Source of the DNA: Actinomycetota bacterium
Lineage (GTDB): Bacteria > Actinomycetota > Actinomycetes > S36-B12 > CAIYMF01
Length of the DNA: 64,000 nt
Direction of reading: 5' to 3'
Assembly: GCA_020161245.1 (NCBI GenBank)
Contig: JAIUOK010000015.1
Span: 21,198 to 85,197, forward strand
The notes below the pieces were generated by a model. That model worked only from the letters and a program-made list of their open reading frames with translations. It had not been told where the DNA came from and made no database searches. The position numbers and the translations under genes were made by a program. The stretch's first letter is position 1. Each line of letters begins with the position of its first letter. Positions 48,743 through 56,364 of the stretch are shown here, piece after piece.

Positions 48743-49909
48743 ATGAGCGATGTGCGGTCCCGGTTCCCCGGGCTCTCCGATGGCTGGGTGCGCTTCGACG
48801 GGCCGGCGGGAACGCTGCCGGTCGACACGTGCGTCGACGCGATCGCCGACTACATGCGCTCGAGCGCACCGGCCAACGTGGGCGGTGTGTTCGAGGCGAG
48901 CGAGCGCTCCGGCGCGGTGGTCGACGAGGCTCGCGCGGCCGTCGCTCGGATGGTCAACGCGCAGCCGGAGCAGGTGGTGTTCGGGCCGAGCACGACGAAC
49001 CTGATGTTCGCGTTCACCCGGGCGCTCGCGCGCACCTGGGAGGCCGGCGACCGCATCGTCTGCACGCAGCTCGACCACGACTCCAACGTCAGCCCGTGGC
49101 TGCAGGCCGCCCGCGACGCCGGGGCCGCCGTCGAGATGCTCGAGGTCGACCCCGTCGACGGCACGCTCGACGTCGAGCCGCTCGCCAAGCTCTGCGCCGA
49201 CGGCCGGGTGCGCTGGGTGGCGATCTCCGGCGCCAGCAACCTCACCGGCCACGTGCCGGACCTGAAGCGCGCGGTCGAGATCGCGAAGCAGTACGGCGCC
49301 CGGGTGCTCGTCGACGGCGTCGCACGGGTGCCGCACCTGCCCACCGACGTCGAGGCGCTGGGCATCGACGTGCTGTCGACGTCGCCCTACAAGTGGTACG
49401 GCCCGCACGCCGGCTGCCTGATCGTCCGCAACGGGCTCCTGCAGGAGATCGAGCCCTACCGCGTGCGCCCGGCCGACTACGACGGCCCGCCGCGCTGGGA
49501 GACCGGCACGGCGCAGATCGAGCTGCTCGCAGGCATCACGGCCGCGGCGGAGTTCATGCTCGAGACGCCGATCGCCGAGGAGGCCGAGCGCGAGACGCGC
49601 CTGCTGGCGCTGCTGCAGGAGGGCCTGTCCGACATCAGCGGGGTCACCGTGCGCGGCCCATCGGTCACCCCGGACCGCGCGCCCACGCTGGTGTTCACGG
49701 TGGAGGGCCACCATCCCGACGCCGTCGCCGCGCACCTCGCGTCGCGCCGCATCGCGGTGTGGAGCGGCGACAACTACGCCCAGGAGCTCGTCGACGCGTG
49801 GGGCCTGCGCGAGACCGGCGGCGTCGTGCGCGCCGGCGTCGTCCGCTACACGACGGCCGACGATGTCGTCGCGCTGCTGCAGGGCGTGGCCGCGCTGACG
49901 GAGGGCTGA
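48743..49909 (+). CDS. Class V aminotransferase (cysteine desulfurase-like)
   Basis: A 388-aa PLP enzyme of fold type I, class V. The Schiff-base Lys is at residue 217 in STSPYKWYGPHAG, preceded by RVLVDGVARVPHLP (the Asp that pairs with the pyridine nitrogen) and QLDHDSNVSPW. It belongs with the cysteine desulfurase-like group that reads TSPYKWYGPH and lacks the catalytic Cys loop typical of IscS/SufS, so the substrate is uncertain. The next gene, a PPOX-fold protein, overlaps by one base (TGATG). Confidence 0.87.
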   Translation: MSDVRSRFPGLSDGWVRFDGPAGTLPVDTCVDAIADYMRSSAPANVGGVFEASERSGAVVDEARAAVARMVNAQPEQVVFGPSTTNLMFAFTRALARTWEAGDRIVCTQLDHDSNVSPWLQAARDAGAAVEMLEVDPVDGTLDVEPLAKLCADGRVRWVAISGASNLTGHVPDLKRAVEIAKQYGARVLVDGVARVPHLPTDVEALGIDVLSTSPYKWYGPHAGCLIVRNGLLQEIEPYRVRPADYDGPPRWETGTAQIELLAGITAAAEFMLETPIAEEAERETRLLALLQEGLSDISGVTVRGPSVTPDRAPTLVFTVEGHHPDAVAAHLASRRIAVWSGDNYAQELVDAWGLRETGGVVRAGVVRYTTADDVVALLQGVAALTEG

Positions 49910-50349
49910 TGGCCGACCTGTCCTGGCAGGAGGTCGCCGACGCGTTCGAGGGCGTTCGCAACTGGTGGGTCGCGACGTCGGGCCCGGCGGGTCCGCACTC
50001 GGTACCGGTGTGGGGCGTCGTCGTCGACGGCGTGCTGACCTTCTACGGCCAGGAGTCGGCCGTACGGTCGCGCAACCTCGCGGCCGACCCGCGGATCGTG
50101 CTCCACCTCGAGGACGGCGAGACGCCGATGATCGTCCACGGCACAGCCGCGCCCACCGGCCTGCTCGAGGACCGCACCGACCTCGAGGGCCGCTACTCCG
50201 CGAAGTACACCTGGCCCACCGACGCCGAGTACCTGCCCGGCGCCGAGGGCATGGAGGGCACGCTCGTCTACGAGGTGTCGCCGACCAAGGCGATGACCTG
50301 GACCGTGACGGCGTCCGACCAGTGGGAGACCCGGCGCTGGACGCCGTGA
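49909..50349 (+). CDS. PPOX-fold (pyridoxamine phosphate oxidase-like) protein
   Basis: A 146-aa split-barrel flavin/F420-binding protein: SWQEVADAFEGVRNWWVATS, HSVPVWGVVVDGVLTFYGQE and SAVRSRNLAADPRIVLHLED are the usual strands of the actinobacterial PPOX superfamily. It lacks residues needed to call it pyridoxamine oxidase. It is coupled to the class V aminotransferase gene (stop/start overlap), so the two could act on related cofactors or substrates; that is inference. Confidence 0.8.
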   Translation: MADLSWQEVADAFEGVRNWWVATSGPAGPHSVPVWGVVVDGVLTFYGQESAVRSRNLAADPRIVLHLEDGETPMIVHGTAAPTGLLEDRTDLEGRYSAKYTWPTDAEYLPGAEGMEGTLVYEVSPTKAMTWTVTASDQWETRRWTP

Positions 50350-50401
50350 GGCGGCGAGCCTGCCGGGCGCAAGGCCCCTTGCGCCCCGTAGCCTTCGCGG
50401 C

Positions 50402-50749
50402 GTGAGCGCACCCGATACGACCCCGCGGCCCGACGGCTCGGTGCCGATCAAGCTGCTGCACGACCGGATCCTGGTCCGCGTCGACGAGGACGGCGAGCGC
50501 CGCTCCGGCGGCGGCATCCTCATCCCGGCCACCGCGCAGGTCGGCCGCCGGCTGGTGTGGGCCAAGGTCGTGGCGATCGGGCCCAACGTGCGCACGATCG
50601 AGGTGGGCGACCAGGTGCTCTTCGACCCCGAGACCCACCCGGAGGTGGAGATCCAGGCCGCCGAGTACGTGCTGCTGCGCGAGCGCGACATCCACGCGCT
50701 CGCCGCCCACCGCGTCAGCGGCGACGCCGCACCCGGGCTGTACCTGTGA
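50402..50749 (+). CDS. GroES-like (Cpn10) protein, stand-alone
   Basis: A 115-aa protein with the Cpn10 fold: IKLLHDRILVRVDEDGERRS at the start, GGILIPATAQVGRRLVWAKV for the mobile-loop region, and VGDQVLFDPETHPEVEI in the middle. No groEL lies nearby, and the mobile loop is altered compared with GroES, so it may be a paralogue rather than the main co-chaperonin. Its tail (AAHRVSGDAAPGLYL) is extra. GTG start; the stop overlaps the SDR start. Confidence 0.78.
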   Translation: MSAPDTTPRPDGSVPIKLLHDRILVRVDEDGERRSGGGILIPATAQVGRRLVWAKVVAIGPNVRTIEVGDQVLFDPETHPEVEIQAAEYVLLRERDIHALAAHRVSGDAAPGLYL

Positions 50750-51531
50750 CCCAGCGCTTCGCAGGCCGCGTCGCCGTCGTGACGGGCGCCGGCTCGGAGT
50801 CGGGCATCGGCTTCGCGGTGGCGCGGCGGATCGTGGCCGAGGGCGGGCGCGTCGTGCTCGGGGCGACGTCCGAGCGCGTGCACGACCGGGCCGCCGAGCT
50901 CGGCGCCGATGATGCCGTCGGCGTCGTCGCGGACCTCACCGTCGACGGCGCTGCCGACCAGCTGGTCTCGGCCTCGCTCGAGCGGTGGGGACGCCTCGAC
51001 ATCCTGGTCAACAACGCCGGCATGACATCGGTGGCGGGCGGCTGGGACACCGACGCCGAGGTCGCCACGACCACGCTCGCCGACTGGGACTCCGCCATCA
51101 GCCGCAATCTCGGCACCGCGTTCCTGGCATCGCGCGCCGCCGTGGCGCCGATGCGGGCCCAGGGCTACGGCCGCATCGTCACCGTCGCGTCCACCACGGG
51201 CACGATCAACGCGATGCCCGGCCAGGCCACCTACACCGCCGCCAAGGCAGCGCAGGTGGGGCTGGCGAAGGCACTGGCGCTGGAGGTCGTGCGCGACGGC
51301 ATCACCTCCAACGTCGTCGCGCCCGGCTACGTCGCCACCGGCTCGCAGCTGGAGTTCGAGGCCGCGGCTGCGGCGGCGGGCCCGGCGGGGCGCAGCGCCA
51401 CGCCTGACGAGGTCGCCTCGGCGGTCGCGTTCCTGGCCTCGGAGGAGGCGTCGTTCATCACCGGGGCGGTGCTCGTCGTCGACGGCGGGCACGGCCTGCC
51501 CGAGACCTGGCCGGCGGGAGACCCGTCATGA
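50746..51531 (+). CDS. Short-chain dehydrogenase/reductase
   Basis: A 261-aa classical SDR of the FabG-like kind. The cofactor loop TGAGSESGIG is slightly expanded; NNAGMT, the Ser in TVASTTGTINAMPGQ, and the catalytic YTAAK are all present. The end VLVVDGGHGLPETW is typical. Substrate unknown. It overlaps both neighbours by four bases (GTGA and ATGA), so GroES-like, SDR and DoxX-like genes form one tight operon. Confidence 0.88.
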   Translation: MTQRFAGRVAVVTGAGSESGIGFAVARRIVAEGGRVVLGATSERVHDRAAELGADDAVGVVADLTVDGAADQLVSASLERWGRLDILVNNAGMTSVAGGWDTDAEVATTTLADWDSAISRNLGTAFLASRAAVAPMRAQGYGRIVTVASTTGTINAMPGQATYTAAKAAQVGLAKALALEVVRDGITSNVVAPGYVATGSQLEFEAAAAAAGPAGRSATPDEVASAVAFLASEEASFITGAVLVVDGGHGLPETWPAGDPS

Positions 51532-51926
51532 GCGGGGTGCGTGCGGGGATCCGGCTCGGGGTGGCCGGGCTGTTCGTCGCGTCGGGCGCGCTGCACCTGG
51601 TGCGGCCGGAGGCCTTCGACGCCTTCATCCCCGACTTCGTCCCGGCTCAGCGCGCGGTCAACGCCGCGGCCGGCGTCGCCGAGATCGTCTGCGCCTACGG
51701 GCTGGTGCGCCGGCGCGCCTGGGCGGGCCCGGCGTCCGCCGCGCTGCTGCTGGCGGTGTGGCCGTCCAACCTCGCCTTCGCCGTCGGCGTCACGCAGGAG
51801 CAGGGCGCGACGTCGCCGCTGGGGCTCGTGGCCTGGGCCCGGATGCCCCTGCAGATCCCCATGATCTGGGCCGTGCTGGCGCCGGTCGACCAGCTCGGGG
51901 CGGGGCGCCGGGAGGCGGCCCCCTGA
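51528..51926 (+). CDS. DoxX-like membrane protein
   Basis: A 132-aa membrane protein with four hydrophobic segments and the DoxX-family layout: GVAGLFVASGALHLVRPEAFDAF, then AAAGVAEIVCAYGLV, WAGPASAALLLAVWPSNLAFA and PLQIPMIWAVLAPV. The ALHLVRPEAF motif is common in the MauE/DoxX-like group. Function unknown; relatives accompany thiol or quinone redox enzymes. Confidence 0.75.
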   Translation: MSGVRAGIRLGVAGLFVASGALHLVRPEAFDAFIPDFVPAQRAVNAAAGVAEIVCAYGLVRRRAWAGPASAALLLAVWPSNLAFAVGVTQEQGATSPLGLVAWARMPLQIPMIWAVLAPVDQLGAGRREAAP

Positions 51927-51948
51927 GGCCGAACGTACCCTCGTAGAC

Positions 51949-52848
51949 GTGATCACCCTCGCTGCCCTCGCGGAGCTCGTCCGCGACCATGGCGACCCGC
52001 TCGCGCACGCGGTCGCCCCGGTCGTGCTCGACGGCCGTGCGATCGACACCGACGCCGAGCCCGTGGTGATGGGCAGCCTCAACCTCTCCCGCGACTCGAC
52101 CTACCGCGACAGCATCGCCGTCAGCACCGAGTCGGCCGTGCGCCGCGGGCGCACGATGGCCGCGCAGGGCGCCCACATCGTCGATATCGGTGCCGAGTCG
52201 ACCAACGGGTCGGCGTCGCGCGTCGACATCGACCGCCAGATCGACCTGCTGGTGCCGGTGATCGAGCGTCTGGCCGACGACGGCGTCGTCGTGTCGGCCG
52301 AGACCTACGACGCCGAGATCGCCGAGGCCGCGATCAAGGCCGGCGCGGGCGTCATCAACTTCACCGGCGCCGACCAGCAGGACGAGGTCTTCCGCCTGGC
52401 AGCGGAGTCAGGCGCCGCCCTGGTGCTCTGCTACGTGCGCGGCTCCGACGTCCGCCAGGTGACCGACGTGGTCGAGGGCGACGACGCGCTCGACGAGCTG
52501 CTCGCCCACTTCCGCCCGCGCGTGGCCGCCGCCCGCGAGTCCGGCGTCGACAACCTCGTCGTCGACCCGGGCCTCGGCTTCTTCTACGGCAACCTCACGA
52601 CGCCGAGCGTGCGCGTGCAGCATCAGACCCGCGTGCTGCTGCAGACCTTCCGGCTGCGCGAGCTCGGCGCGCCGGTGTGCCACGCCGTACCCCACGCGTT
52701 CGACCTGTTCGAGGACCAGTTCCGCTCGGCCGAGCCGATGTTCGCCGTGCTGGCCCGGCTCGGCGGCACCGGGGTGATCCGCACGCACGAGGTGCCGCAG
52801 GTGCGCGCGGTGCTCGGCGCGCTGCAGACCCTCGACGTCCGCGCCTAG
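51949..52848 (+). CDS. Divergent dihydropteroate synthase homologue
   Basis: A 299-aa TIM-barrel protein of the pterin-binding (DHPS) family. The signature region reads VVMGSLNLSRDSTYRDS instead of MGILNVTPDSFSDGG, so the Asn remains but the rest is altered. HIVDIGAESTNGSA corresponds to DIGGESTRPG, VVDPGLGFFYG to DPGIGFGKT, and VIRTHEVPQVR to the usual RVHDV end. Several pABA- and pterin-contacting residues therefore differ. It may be a paralogue with another substrate rather than the folate enzyme. GTG start 22 bases after the DoxX-like stop. Confidence 0.75.
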   Translation: MITLAALAELVRDHGDPLAHAVAPVVLDGRAIDTDAEPVVMGSLNLSRDSTYRDSIAVSTESAVRRGRTMAAQGAHIVDIGAESTNGSASRVDIDRQIDLLVPVIERLADDGVVVSAETYDAEIAEAAIKAGAGVINFTGADQQDEVFRLAAESGAALVLCYVRGSDVRQVTDVVEGDDALDELLAHFRPRVAAARESGVDNLVVDPGLGFFYGNLTTPSVRVQHQTRVLLQTFRLRELGAPVCHAVPHAFDLFEDQFRSAEPMFAVLARLGGTGVIRTHEVPQVRAVLGALQTLDVRA

Positions 52849-52885
52849 TCAGAGCCCCAGGCCGCCGCCGGCCCCGGACGCGCCA

Positions 52886-52962
52886 CGGGCCCCGGTCGCT
52901 TGCGCGGCCGGGGCCCGGGCGGTGCAGAGCCCCCGCGGTCGGGGGCGTCGCGAGGGCTCTGC
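52886..52962. terminator. Two tandem hairpins between convergent genes
   Basis: First stem 52886-52899 with 52904-52917 (14 bases, one G-T pair, loop TTGC); second stem 52924-52937 with 52949-52962 (14 bases, one mismatch). They lie between the DHPS homologue (+) and the secreted protein gene (-), and can terminate both. Confidence 0.8.
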
Positions 52963-52998
52963 GTTTCGGAGGGGTTCCACCTGTGACGACGAACGTCG

Positions 52999-53718
52999 TC
53001 AGGCGGAGGTTCCCGAGGTGCTCGGCGACTGCGAGGGCTTGCCGCCCGGGCCGTCGCCGTCGCGGTCGAAGCCCTTGCCGAAGGCCGCGGTGTCCGCGAT
53101 TCGGGTGGCGGTGGCCGTCGAGCCGGACTCCTTGGCCATGACGACGACGTCGGCGCCGGCCTTGATGTCGGCGATGGCGCCGCCGCGGTTGACCTTCGTG
53201 TCCGCGTCTACGGCGTAGGTCTTGCTGTAGCCGTCCTCGGACTTCACGGTGATCGAGGTTGACGACACCGCCGTGACGACGCCCCGCTGCATGAGGACGG
53301 TGACGTAGCCGTCGCCGTTCGGGTCCTTGACCACGAACGAGCCGTGGATGCCCATGCCCATGCCGCGCATACCGAAGCCGCCGTGGCGGCCGCCGTCCTT
53401 GCCGGGGGCGCCGGGCATGCCCTGGCCGGGCTGGCCGTAGCCCTGGGGCCCGTCGCCGTCCCGGTCGCCGCCGGGCAGGCCCGGCATGCCGTAGCCCGGA
53501 CCGCTGCCGCTGGGGGAGGGCGACGGGTCGGACGCTGCCGCGTAGGTGGCCCCGGCGACGCCGAGGGCGGCGATCCCGATGGCCGCCACCGCGACGCCGG
53601 TGCCGATGCGCCGGCTGCGGCCGGTGCCGCCGTCGGTGACGACCTCCTGCTGCCCGAGCTCGGGGCCGGGCGGCGGAGTGAAGCCGGGCCGCTGCTGCTC
53701 GTCGCCGTTGCCGTCCAT
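52999..53718 (-). CDS. Membrane-anchored protein with EF-hand-like loops
   Basis: A 239-aa protein. A single hydrophobic helix (about 40-60, GVAVAAIGIAALGVAGATYA) anchors it with a 38-residue cytoplasmic head. A Gly/Pro/Asp-rich linker follows, then a small beta domain (about 125-200: SFVVKDPNGDGYVTVLMQRG, TSITVKSEDGYSKTYAVD, GADVVVMAKESG) similar to DUF5666-type OB folds. Three acidic loops match the Ca-binding DxDxDG form: DRDGDGPQG, DPNGDGYV and DRDGDGPGG. GAGGAGG before the ATG is a strong ribosome site. Function unknown. Confidence 0.72.
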   Translation of the reverse strand: MDGNGDEQQRPGFTPPPGPELGQQEVVTDGGTGRSRRIGTGVAVAAIGIAALGVAGATYAAASDPSPSPSGSGPGYGMPGLPGGDRDGDGPQGYGQPGQGMPGAPGKDGGRHGGFGMRGMGMGIHGSFVVKDPNGDGYVTVLMQRGVVTAVSSTSITVKSEDGYSKTYAVDADTKVNRGGAIADIKAGADVVVMAKESGSTATATRIADTAAFGKGFDRDGDGPGGKPSQSPSTSGTSA

Positions 53719-53859
53719 GCGGGCCTCCTCGTGGGGTCGCGGGCGGGCGCGCCGAGGGGCGCCCAGTCGGAGGATGCACGACGAAGTTATGAGCAGCCTG
53801 AGAACGCGGGCTCGGGCGTACCCCGGGCGGGTGAAACCTGTGCCCCGTAGCGTGCGGGC

Positions 53860-54285
53860 ATGGATCTCGACGCCGCCCTCGCCTTCGCCCGCGACCATCG
53901 ACGCGCCGTGCTCATCACGCTCAAGGCCGACGGCCGCCCGCAGAGCTCCAATGTCACCCAGTGGACCGACGACGCCGGCGTCGTGCGCGTCTCGCTGACC
54001 GATGAACGGGCCAAGACCCGCAATCTGCGCCGCGATCCGCGGGTGTCGCTGCATGTGGTCGCGGAGGACTTCTGGTCCTACGTCGTGCTCGAGGGCGAGG
54101 CCGACCTCTCGCCCGTGGCCGAGGAGCCCGACGACGCGACCGTCGATGAGCTGGTCGACTACTACCGGTCGATGTCGGGCGAGCACCCCGACTGGCACGA
54201 CTACCGGCGCGCGATGGTGGCCGACCGCCGCCTGGTGCTGCGTCTGCGGCCCACCTACGCCTACGGGATGCTCCCGCGCGGCTGA
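53860..54285 (+). CDS. PPOX-class F420-dependent oxidoreductase
   Basis: A 141-aa split-barrel protein of the flavin/deazaflavin oxidoreductase B group. It begins LAFARDHRRAVLITLKADGR and has PQSSNVTQW, DERAKTRNLRRDPRVSLHVV and EHPDWHDYRRAMVADRRLVL. The RNLRRDPRVSL word and short length are typical of F420-binding actinobacterial members that reduce quinones, biliverdin or xenobiotics. It is the last ordinary chromosomal gene before the accessory region; a terminator hairpin follows 11 bases after the stop. Confidence 0.82.
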   Translation: MDLDAALAFARDHRRAVLITLKADGRPQSSNVTQWTDDAGVVRVSLTDERAKTRNLRRDPRVSLHVVAEDFWSYVVLEGEADLSPVAEEPDDATVDELVDYYRSMSGEHPDWHDYRRAMVADRRLVLRLRPTYAYGMLPRG

Positions 54286-54296
54286 GCCCGGACGCA

Positions 54297-54333
54297 GGAG
54301 CACCGGCCGTCCTGCGCGGACGGCCGGTGCTCC
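54297..54333. terminator. Terminator hairpin beside the tRNA/tmRNA-like 3' end
   Basis: A perfect 16-base stem (54297-54312 with 54318-54333) and a TGCGC loop. The arm starts GGAGCACCGG. It can end the PPOX gene on the plus strand, and it sits immediately after the minus-strand tRNA/tmRNA-like 3' end, so it may have been the terminator of that RNA gene. Confidence 0.85.
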
Positions 54334-54363
54334 CTCGGTGGAGGACTCAGGAGTTGAACCTGA
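54334..54363 (-). other. 3' end of a tRNA or tmRNA gene (probable attachment-site remnant)
   Basis: Read on the minus strand, this gives a five-base T-stem TCAGG/CCTGA around the loop TTCAACT, then GTCCTCC as acceptor strand, A as discriminator and CCG where CCA is expected. TTCAACT fits the TTCRANY T-loop rule and is the loop used by many tmRNAs. The acceptor position 70 is T, which with G3 would give the G-U pair read by alanyl-tRNA synthetase, but no 5' half is present to test this. I see no anticodon or D arm upstream, so it is a fragment. Confidence 0.5.
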
Positions 54364-54507
54364 CAAGGCGCCCCTCGTGCGCATCCCCCTCGTGGTCCCG
54401 ACAGTAGGCGGCGTCGGAGGGTCGATCAACCGCCGCGTTACCGTTGCACGCCGCCACGATCCGCCGATGCGCGCCGCTGCCCACGGCTGCTGGTGTCGAA
54501 TCGGCGT

Positions 54508-55887
54508 ATGGACGCCGACGAGATCCGCAGCAGGTTCCTCGAGTACATGGCCGGGCGCGGCCACGCGGTGATCCCGCGGGCCCCGCTGATCCCCCGCGAC
54601 GACCCGACGACGCTGTTCACCGGCAGCGGCATGCAGCCGCTCCTGCCGTACCTGCTCGGGCAGGACCATCCCGAGGGCTCGCGGCTGGCCGACAGCCAGA
54701 CCTGCCTGCGCGCGCAGGACATCGAGGAGGTCGGCGACAGCCGGCACACGACGTTCTTCGAGATGCTCGGCAACTGGAGCCTCGGCGACTACTTCAAGGA
54801 CGTCCAGATCCCGCAGTTCTGGACCTTCCTCACCGAGAGGGTCGGGCTCGACCCGGCGCGGATCTACGTCTCCTGCTTCATCGGCGACCCGGAGAACGGC
54901 ATCCCCAAGGACACCGAGTCGGCCGCCATCTGGACCTCGCTGTTCGCCGGCGCCGGCATCGTGGCCGACCAGGCCGACGCCGACACGGAGGAGAACGCCT
55001 CGGCCCACGGCACCGGCGGCGCCCGCATCGTCTTCTACGGCAAGAAGAACTGGTGGTGCCGCGGCGGAACGGCCGCCGAGATGCCGGTGGGGGAGCCGGG
55101 CGGGCCCGACACCGAGGTGTTCTACCTGTTCCCCGACGTCGAGCACGACCCCGCTTTCGGCGCGCACTGCCACCAGAACTGCGACTGCGGCCGGTTCCTC
55201 GAGATCGGCAACTCCGTGTTCATGGAGTACCGGCGCACCGAGAGCGGCTTCGAGCCGCTGCCGCGCCGTAACGTCGACTTCGGCGGCGGCCTGGCCCGCA
55301 TAGCGGCGGCGGCCATGGACACCAGCGACGTCTTCCGGATCGGCCTGCTGTGGCCGATCGTCGAGCGGCTCGAGGAGCTGTCTGGCCGCCGCTACGACGA
55401 TGAGAAGGAGGCCATGCGCGTCATCGCCGACCACCTGCGCGGTGCGACGTTCCTCGCCGTCGACGGCGTGAGGCCGAGCAACAAGGCCCAGGGGTACGTG
55501 ATGCGGCGGCTGATCCGGAGGGCGGCCCGCTACGCCTTCGACCTCGGCCTGGAGGACAACTTCTTCCCCCAGATCGTGCCGACCATCGCCGGCATCTACA
55601 CCCACGACTTCCCGGAGGTGGCGAGCAGCACCGACGAGGTGGTGGCGGTGCTCGCGAAGGAGGAGCAGGCCTTCCGGCGGTCGCTGCGCAAGGGCATCAA
55701 GCAGCTGGGGGGCTATGCGCGGACCGGTGTCACGGGGGTCGAGCTGTTCGTGCTCTACGACACCTTCGGCTTCCCCGTGGAGCTGAGCACTGAGGAGGCC
55801 CGGCGCAAGGGGATCGCGGTGAGCGACACCTGGCGGGAGGAGTTCGACGCCCAGATGGAGGCCCAGCGGGCCCGGTCGCGAGGCTGA
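54508..55887 (+). CDS. Stand-alone alanyl-tRNA synthetase catalytic-domain protein
   Basis: A 459-aa class II aminoacyl-tRNA synthetase core. The N-terminus DEIRSRFLEYMAGRGHAVIP and class II motif 2 region FFEMLGNWSLGDYFKD are those of AlaRS; motif 3 reads NVDFGGGLARIAAA. The tRNA-recognition helical part ends near 459. The editing domain (with HxxxH) and C-Ala oligomerisation domain of a full 870-900 aa AlaRS are absent, and the wording is closer to the short-branch AlaRS of candidate-phyla bacteria and 'alanine--tRNA ligase-related' proteins. It lies between two tRNA-type 3' ends. It is unlikely to be the only AlaRS of the cell. ATG chosen; a GTG five codons upstream is possible. Confidence 0.8.
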   Translation: MDADEIRSRFLEYMAGRGHAVIPRAPLIPRDDPTTLFTGSGMQPLLPYLLGQDHPEGSRLADSQTCLRAQDIEEVGDSRHTTFFEMLGNWSLGDYFKDVQIPQFWTFLTERVGLDPARIYVSCFIGDPENGIPKDTESAAIWTSLFAGAGIVADQADADTEENASAHGTGGARIVFYGKKNWWCRGGTAAEMPVGEPGGPDTEVFYLFPDVEHDPAFGAHCHQNCDCGRFLEIGNSVFMEYRRTESGFEPLPRRNVDFGGGLARIAAAAMDTSDVFRIGLLWPIVERLEELSGRRYDDEKEAMRVIADHLRGATFLAVDGVRPSNKAQGYVMRRLIRRAARYAFDLGLEDNFFPQIVPTIAGIYTHDFPEVASSTDEVVAVLAKEEQAFRRSLRKGIKQLGGYARTGVTGVELFVLYDTFGFPVELSTEEARRKGIAVSDTWREEFDAQMEAQRARSRG

Positions 55888-55906
55888 GCGCGCGGCTCGG
55901 ACAACG

Positions 55907-55940
55907 GACGAGGCCCGGTCCTGGTGGACCGGGCCTCGTC
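55907..55940. terminator. Terminator hairpin beside the tRNA-Lys 3' half
   Basis: A perfect 15-base stem (55907-55921 with 55926-55940) and a TGGT loop, 19 bases after the AlaRS-like stop. The arm starts GACGAGGCCC. It abuts the 3' end of the minus-strand tRNA-Lys remnant, so it probably served that tRNA gene and the convergent synthetase-like gene. Confidence 0.85.
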
Positions 55941-55941
55941 G

Positions 55942-55987
55942 CACGTACGCCGCGTAGGACTTGAACCTACAACCCGCGGATTAAGAG
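55942..55987 (-). other. 3' half of tRNA-Lys(CTT): attachment site of an integrative element
   Basis: On the minus strand the sequence reads CTCTTAA (anticodon loop, CTT for lysine), TCCGC (3' anticodon stem strand), a variable loop, T-arm GTAGG-TTCAAGT-CCTAC and acceptor strand GCGGCGT. Identity to a tRNA stops exactly at the 5' edge of the anticodon loop; the next bases do not pair as an anticodon stem. Tyrosine integrases often cross over in the anticodon loop, leaving just such a 3' half. The intact tRNA should lie at the other end of the element, outside the window. Confidence 0.8.
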
Positions 55988-56364
55988 AGGGCTCGGAGGG
56001 CATTCGACGGGGGTCCCGAAAGTGCATTTCCGCAGGTCAGACGGCATATGCGCACGTCGGCGACCAAGCCCGAATCGGCCGGAACTGCTGACAATTGCAA
56101 CCAGAATGGCACCAATGATCTTGCTGTTTCTGGCCGTTCGCGGAGCTGATCAGGCGGTGCGAAGACGGGCCGCGTGGCGTCACGGATGACGTTGGTGAAG
56201 GCGGAGTGATCGGTGTCGGCGAGCCTGCGCGGGGCGGCCTGGAGCGCGGGGTCGAGGCGGACCTGGACCACCCCAGAGCGCGGTGCAGACAGTCCGTCAT
56301 CTCGTCCGCCGTGTTGGACGAGCCAAGGAATGGCGTCAGCGTTGTCGCCGGTGCCGTCCGTCAT
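55981..56364 (-). CDS. Ribbon-helix-helix protein, possibly degenerate
   Basis: A 127-aa frame. The middle (about 30-66) resembles CopG/RHH antitoxins: SGVVQVRLDPALQAAPRRLA then DHSAFTNVIRDATRPVF. A proline sits in the first helix (AAPRRLA) where Leu is usual, and the tail is unlike any RHH partner. The stop lies within the tRNA-Lys attachment sequence, so the C-terminus may have been altered by integration. I see no adjacent toxin gene. Either a small regulator or a decaying gene. Confidence 0.4.
   Translation of the reverse strand: MTDGTGDNADAIPWLVQHGGRDDGLSAPRSGVVQVRLDPALQAAPRRLADTDHSAFTNVIRDATRPVFAPPDQLRERPETARSLVPFWLQLSAVPADSGLVADVRICRLTCGNALSGPPSNALRALS

Noticed and set aside
54364..54480. 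Complete tRNA upstream of the tRNA/tmRNA-like 3' end
   Set aside because: I searched for a matching acceptor 5' strand, D arm and anticodon arm on the minus strand and found no consistent set.
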